From the NCBI GenBank assembly GCA_015233265.1, contig JADFXZ010000028.1, forward strand, positions 1-17,390: a stretch of 17,390 nucleotides of DNA, written 5' to 3'. The notes under the pieces are model-generated. The model ran no database searches. It worked only from the letters and a program-made list of their open reading frames with translations, and was not told the origin of the DNA. The translations under genes were made by a program, and so were the position numbers. Origin of the DNA: Nitrospirota bacterium (GTDB lineage Bacteria; Nitrospirota; Thermodesulfovibrionia; Thermodesulfovibrionales; Magnetobacteriaceae). Within the stretch, counting starts at the first letter, position 1, and every line of letters begins with the position of its first letter. Positions 14,922 to 17,390 of the stretch are shown in pieces.

Positions 14922-15848
14922 CTAAAACCTTCCAGCTATTTGGTTATTTGCGTACTGCGGTGTGTTCGTATATAGCACCGTGCCGTCTTGCATGGCTACC
15001 CTGTATATATGAGAGCCTGAGCTTTGGGCTGAGACCTGATTATATGACCGGGGATAGTACGGTTGATAATTGCCGCCATTATAAGTGCTCATTACCTTGG
15101 CCACGTACTCCTGTGTCTCAGCATAGGGGGGGATTGTGCCGTAGCGGTCAACGGCATTAGGGCCGGCATTGTATCCGGCCACGGCCAGGGAGACATTGCC
15201 GTTAAATTTAGCCAATAAGTATTTCAGGTATCTGGCGCCGCCGTCTATATTTTCAGCGGGGTCATAGGGATTGTTAACAGACAGTTGACTTGCAGTACCA
15301 GGCATCAACTGCATCAGGCCCATGGCGCCTTTGGGAGACAGCGCATCGCTGTTCCAGTTTGACTCGGCCTTTATTACCGCCTTAAGGAGGCCTGGGTCGA
15401 TGTTATGTTGTACCGCCTTTAAGTGAACGATTTCCTCGTAGCCCTTGAAGTTTGATGCTTGTTTTGAGACCTTGCCCACGGCTGGCTGCGCTGCCGCAAC
15501 TGGGGCAGGTATTGCCAGCTGCATGGCGGTACTTGGTTTTTCGGCGTTTATTGCGGCGGGGGCGGCTTGTTTTGTTGAATTGCCTGAATTGTCTTGTGCA
15601 GCCGGCTCTTTAGCGGCAAGCTGCCCTGTTTTATTGGTATGCGGCTTTTTCTGTTCCGTTACTTTAGGCGCGGAAGGCGCGGACTTGAACAACCTAACGT
15701 ATTTAGAACTCTTAGGCACATCAGTATAGTGGACAACCCCGCTGGCATCGATAAACTTATAGATGTCAGCCTCTGCCGTGACACATATGGCAACGGTCAC
15801 CGCAGTGAGTAGGACAGTTATAATACCTCTTTTAAATTTTCCAAGCAT
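14922..15848 (-). CDS. Periplasmic lytic transglycosylase (DUF4124 + SLT domain)
   Basis: With the start at 15848 the product is 308 residues and begins with a clean signal peptide ([14 protein letters not shown]..., likely cleaved at AEA/DIYKF). The frame stays open to 15923, but that extension is arginine-rich, would mask the signal and has no ribosome site. The mature N-terminus is a DUF4124 domain ([17 protein letters not shown]). An A/P/K-rich linker follows, then an SLT domain (about 135-260) with catalytic E162 in [36 protein letters not shown] and [12 protein letters not shown]. It should cleave peptidoglycan glycan strands to anhydromuropeptides. The last ~20 residues contain a second DUF4124-like repeat ([17 protein letters not shown]). 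nadA follows by 30 bp. Confidence 0.93.
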   Translation of the reverse strand: MLGKFKRGIITVLLTAVTVAICVTAEADIYKFIDASGVVHYTDVPKSSKYVRLFKSAPSAPKVTEQKKPHTNKTGQLAAKEPAAQDNSGNSTKQAAPAAINAEKPSTAMQLAIPAPVAAAQPAVGKVSKQASNFKGYEEIVHLKAVQHNIDPGLLKAVIKAESNWNSDALSPKGAMGLMQLMPGTASQLSVNNPYDPAENIDGGARYLKYLLAKFNGNVSLAVAGYNAGPNAVDRYGTIPPYAETQEYVAKVMSTYNGGNYQPYYPRSYNQVSAQSSGSHIYRVAMQDGTVLYTNTPQYANNQIAGRF

Positions 15849-16178
15849 ATTTCGCGGCACAAACTCCACTGTAAAATAAGGCCGAAACCGGGATCGCCAA
15901 CAGCGCGCAAACCCCCTGCCCAATCTTACCTACACTCACAACCCAAGCAATTGTCAATTACCGGCAACCCATTAACCGGTTTTCAGCTTACGACTGCACC
16001 CTTCGCCGGTTGGACACCAACACCAGACATCGGGCACCCTACTATATCTATCTGCCCTGCCTGTCAGCGTCTATATCTTCTTTCGGCTTTTCTTTAGGCT
16101 CAACCATCGCTCTACCTTTGGCCTTACCTTTGCTATACTTGTCGGTGCGAACCGGCGATATCTTTAGATTGCTGCCAC
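15849..16178. other. Region between TusA-family and transglycosylase genes
   Basis: It contains the candidate transglycosylase promoter (15929-15957). A 9-bp inverted repeat, TCGCCGGTT (16003-16011) with AACCGGCGA (16150-16158), lies here, as do several CCGG-containing repeats near 15960-15980. A minus-strand frame without a start codon occupies 16048-16188. No supported gene is seen on either strand. Confidence 0.5.
15929..15957 (-). promoter_or_regulatory. Possible promoter of the transglycosylase gene
   Basis: A perfect TTGACA (15957-15952, minus strand) is followed after 17 bp by a weak TGTAGG (15934-15929), giving a leader of about 75 nt to the ATG at 15848. Confidence 0.35.
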
Positions 16179-16415
16179 CTATACCTTTTTAATAAAGAAC
16201 GATATAACGTTTCCACTTTCTTTCGTATCAAGCAGCTCATGTCCTAATCTGCTCAAAAGTGCAGGAATATCTGACTTTGAACCGGCGTCGGTTGACTGTA
16301 CCTCAAGTATTTTTCCAGCCGCTAAGCCATCGATGGCCTTTTTAGTCTTTAGCACCGGCATCGGGCAATTCAATCCCTTAGTATCGAGAATTTCATCGGG
16401 TTTTATATCTGCCAT
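16179..16415 (-). CDS. tusA: TusA/SirA-family sulfur carrier protein
   Basis: The 78-residue protein carries the family signature LDTKGLNCPMPVLKTKKAI, with the sulfur-accepting cysteine at C17 in the CPxP motif. It matches the usual length of about 75-80 residues. Such proteins relay persulfide sulfur for tRNA thiolation, molybdenum cofactor or dissimilatory sulfur metabolism; which applies cannot be decided here because no dsr, rhodanese or tus partner is adjacent. The ATG at 16415 is chosen because GGAGG lies 5 nt upstream; an in-frame GTG four codons earlier overlaps that ribosome site. It is transcribed from its own strong promoter. Confidence 0.93.
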   Translation of the reverse strand: MADIKPDEILDTKGLNCPMPVLKTKKAIDGLAAGKILEVQSTDAGSKSDIPALLSRLGHELLDTKESGNVISFFIKKV

Positions 16416-16450
16416 TACAACCTCCACAAGACATTTATTTACTGGTTATT

Positions 16451-16501
16451 CATTGGCCAAGGGCCATCAGCCGTCTATAATCTTACTTCATACGGCCAAT
16501 G
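16451..16501. promoter_or_regulatory. Inverted repeat at the start of the tusA leader
   Basis: CATTGGCC (16451-16458) and GGCCAATG (16494-16501) are perfect complements 35 bp apart, the right arm lying just past the -10 box over the predicted start. TGGCC at 16454-16458 can also pair with GGCCA at 16462-16466, giving two exclusive foldings of the leader. It may be an operator pair or a leader RNA structure. Confidence 0.35.
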
Positions 16502-16503
16502 GT

Positions 16504-16532
16504 AGTATACTTTAACATCATAAAATTGTCAA
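16504..16532 (-). promoter_or_regulatory. Sigma-70 promoter of the tusA-family gene
   Basis: The minus strand reads TTGACA (16532-16527), exactly 17 bp, then TATACT (16509-16504): 11 of 12 consensus bases. The predicted start is near 16497, giving a leader of about 80 nt. Confidence 0.75.
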
Positions 16533-16577
16533 TACCACGAGAATTGTCTCACGAAAAAACTAAGGATGTGCCGCACG

Positions 16578-17390
16578 TCAGCGCAGTCTTTCTTTAAGAT
16601 ACGTATAGCGGTGGCGCGGTTTGTTGTTATTTATAGATATATAGACTGCCCTTTTTGTGCCTAAGAGGATTACCAGGCGCTTTCCCCTTGTGACTCCAGT
16701 GTAGAGCAAGTTTCGCTGGAGCATTATATACTGCTGCGTGTGAACTGGCATTATGACGGCTGGGTATTCGCTGCCCTGCGATTTATGCACTGTCACGGCG
16801 TATGCAAGGGTTATCTCATCGAGGTCTGTGTAGTCGTAGGGTATGACTTTGCCGTCGTAGTTTACGGAGATCTCCTGGTCCACCGAGTTAATTGAGACAA
16901 TCTTGCCTATATCGCCGTTAAATACGTCCTTGTCGTAGTTATTTACGAGCTGCATGACCTTATCGCCCACTCTGAATACGCGCCCTCCTCTGATAAGCTG
17001 CGCCCCGCTCGGGTTTAGGGCATCTTGCAGTTGAGTGTTGAGGTTGACCGCTCCAAGCTGCCCCTTATACATTGCCGTCAGGACTTGTATGTCTCTAATT
17101 GGGTCAAACTGGAATTTCTCCGGTATTCTATCTTTACAGAGTGAGACGATTTTCTCTACGATTCCCTCCGGTTCGTCAATCTCGAGAAAATAAAAATCCC
17201 TGCTCTGCTCCATATCATTAAGCAAAATCGGGAACTCGCCGCTGTTTATCCTGTGGGCATTGACAACTATCAAAGACCGCTGAGACTGCCTGAATATCTC
17301 ATTGAGCCTCACAACGGCCACTACACCGGAGTCGATAATATCTCTTAGGACACTGCCTGCCCCCACCGAGGGCAGCTGGTCTATATCTCC
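16578..17390 (-). CDS. recD2: RecD2-type ATP-dependent DNA helicase, C-terminal part (5' end outside window)
   Basis: The frame is open to the right edge; 270 residues are visible. They begin with [18 protein letters not shown], motif III of the RecD-type superfamily 1B helicases, so the upstream Walker A and B motifs lie beyond the window. Next come a [15 protein letters not shown] segment, the [18 protein letters not shown] signature typical of RecD2, [23 protein letters not shown] (SH3-like insert), and the final helicase motifs [15 protein letters not shown] and [17 protein letters not shown]. RecD2 is a 5'-3' helicase acting in DNA repair and replication without RecBC. The gene ends TGA at 16578, and no convincing terminator follows. 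Spacing to tusA is 162 bp with a separate promoter for tusA. Confidence 0.95.
   Translation of the reverse strand, partial: GDIDQLPSVGAGSVLRDIIDSGVVAVVRLNEIFRQSQRSLIVVNAHRINSGEFPILLNDMEQSRDFYFLEIDEPEGIVEKIVSLCKDRIPEKFQFDPIRDIQVLTAMYKGQLGAVNLNTQLQDALNPSGAQLIRGGRVFRVGDKVMQLVNNYDKDVFNGDIGKIVSINSVDQEISVNYDGKVIPYDYTDLDEITLAYAVTVHKSQGSEYPAVIMPVHTQQYIMLQRNLLYTGVTRGKRLVILLGTKRAVYISINNNKPRHRYTYLKERLR

Noticed and set aside
15849..15923. N-terminal 25-residue extension of the transglycosylase
   Set aside because: It would place an arginine-rich segment before a clear signal peptide and has no ribosome site; the internal ATG at 15848 is the better start.
16003..16158. 9-bp inverted repeat TCGCCGGTT / AACCGGCGA
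   Set aside because: The arms are 138 bp apart, short, with no direct repeats outside; CCGG-type words recur nearby, so chance is likely.
16010..16192. 60-codon plus-strand frame between the transglycosylase and tusA genes
   Set aside because: No ribosome site. The hydrophobic L/S/P-rich product looks like the antisense of the purine-rich minus strand.

Overview
The window reads as a piece of a Gram-negative, probably anaerobic or microaerophilic bacterial chromosome. Evidence for an outer membrane and periplasm is an RND efflux pump, a Pal-like OmpA lipoprotein, a secreted alpha-2-macroglobulin and a periplasmic lytic transglycosylase. Gene style (TusA-family protein, NadA, RecD2, DUF4124-type transglycosylase, many two-component proteins, mid-range GC) recalls Nitrospirota or Desulfobacterota, but no marker gene here fixes the taxon. 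No tRNA, rRNA, CRISPR array, integrase or transposase was found.

Layout. 1-763 (+) is the C-terminal end of an RND efflux transporter. 936-2210 (+) is a GT1-type glycosyltransferase with a near-leaderless promoter/start arrangement. A hairpin at 2239-2268 separates it from a convergent 1936-residue alpha-2-macroglobulin gene (2284-8094, -) that keeps the CxEQ thioester motif. A gene-free stretch (8095-8688) follows; it holds a 115-bp element with 15-bp perfect terminal inverted repeats and near-perfect 10-bp flanking direct repeats, which looks like a non-autonomous transposable element. 8689-9423 (-) is a DUF4398/OmpA lipoprotein with a 20-bp palindrome just upstream of its promoter.

9546-10492 (-) is a run of three small unrecognised genes in an AT-rich stretch. 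The first two overlap by ATGA, and the third ends in an ATGA at an apparent start of a further, immediately interrupted reading frame. Next come a NarL-type response regulator (10817-11458, -) and its cytoplasmic PAS-PAS-HisKA_3 kinase (11474-13039, -), then a stand-alone CheY-like receiver (13465-13839, -) with its own strong terminator. nadA (13920-14891, -) lies 30 nt downstream of a transglycosylase (14922-15848, -) and may be co-transcribed with it. A TusA-family protein (16179-16415, -) with a textbook sigma-70 promoter and the C-terminal part of a RecD2 helicase (16578 to the right edge, -) close the window.

How the genes fit together. Most are independent housekeeping or envelope units. 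The OmpA/DUF4398 lipoprotein, transglycosylase and alpha-2-macroglobulin all act on or guard the periplasm and peptidoglycan. The part most worth following up is the AT-rich regulatory island 9546-13039: a soluble kinase/regulator pair next to a translationally coupled operon of small proteins of unknown function, which may be its target (inference only).
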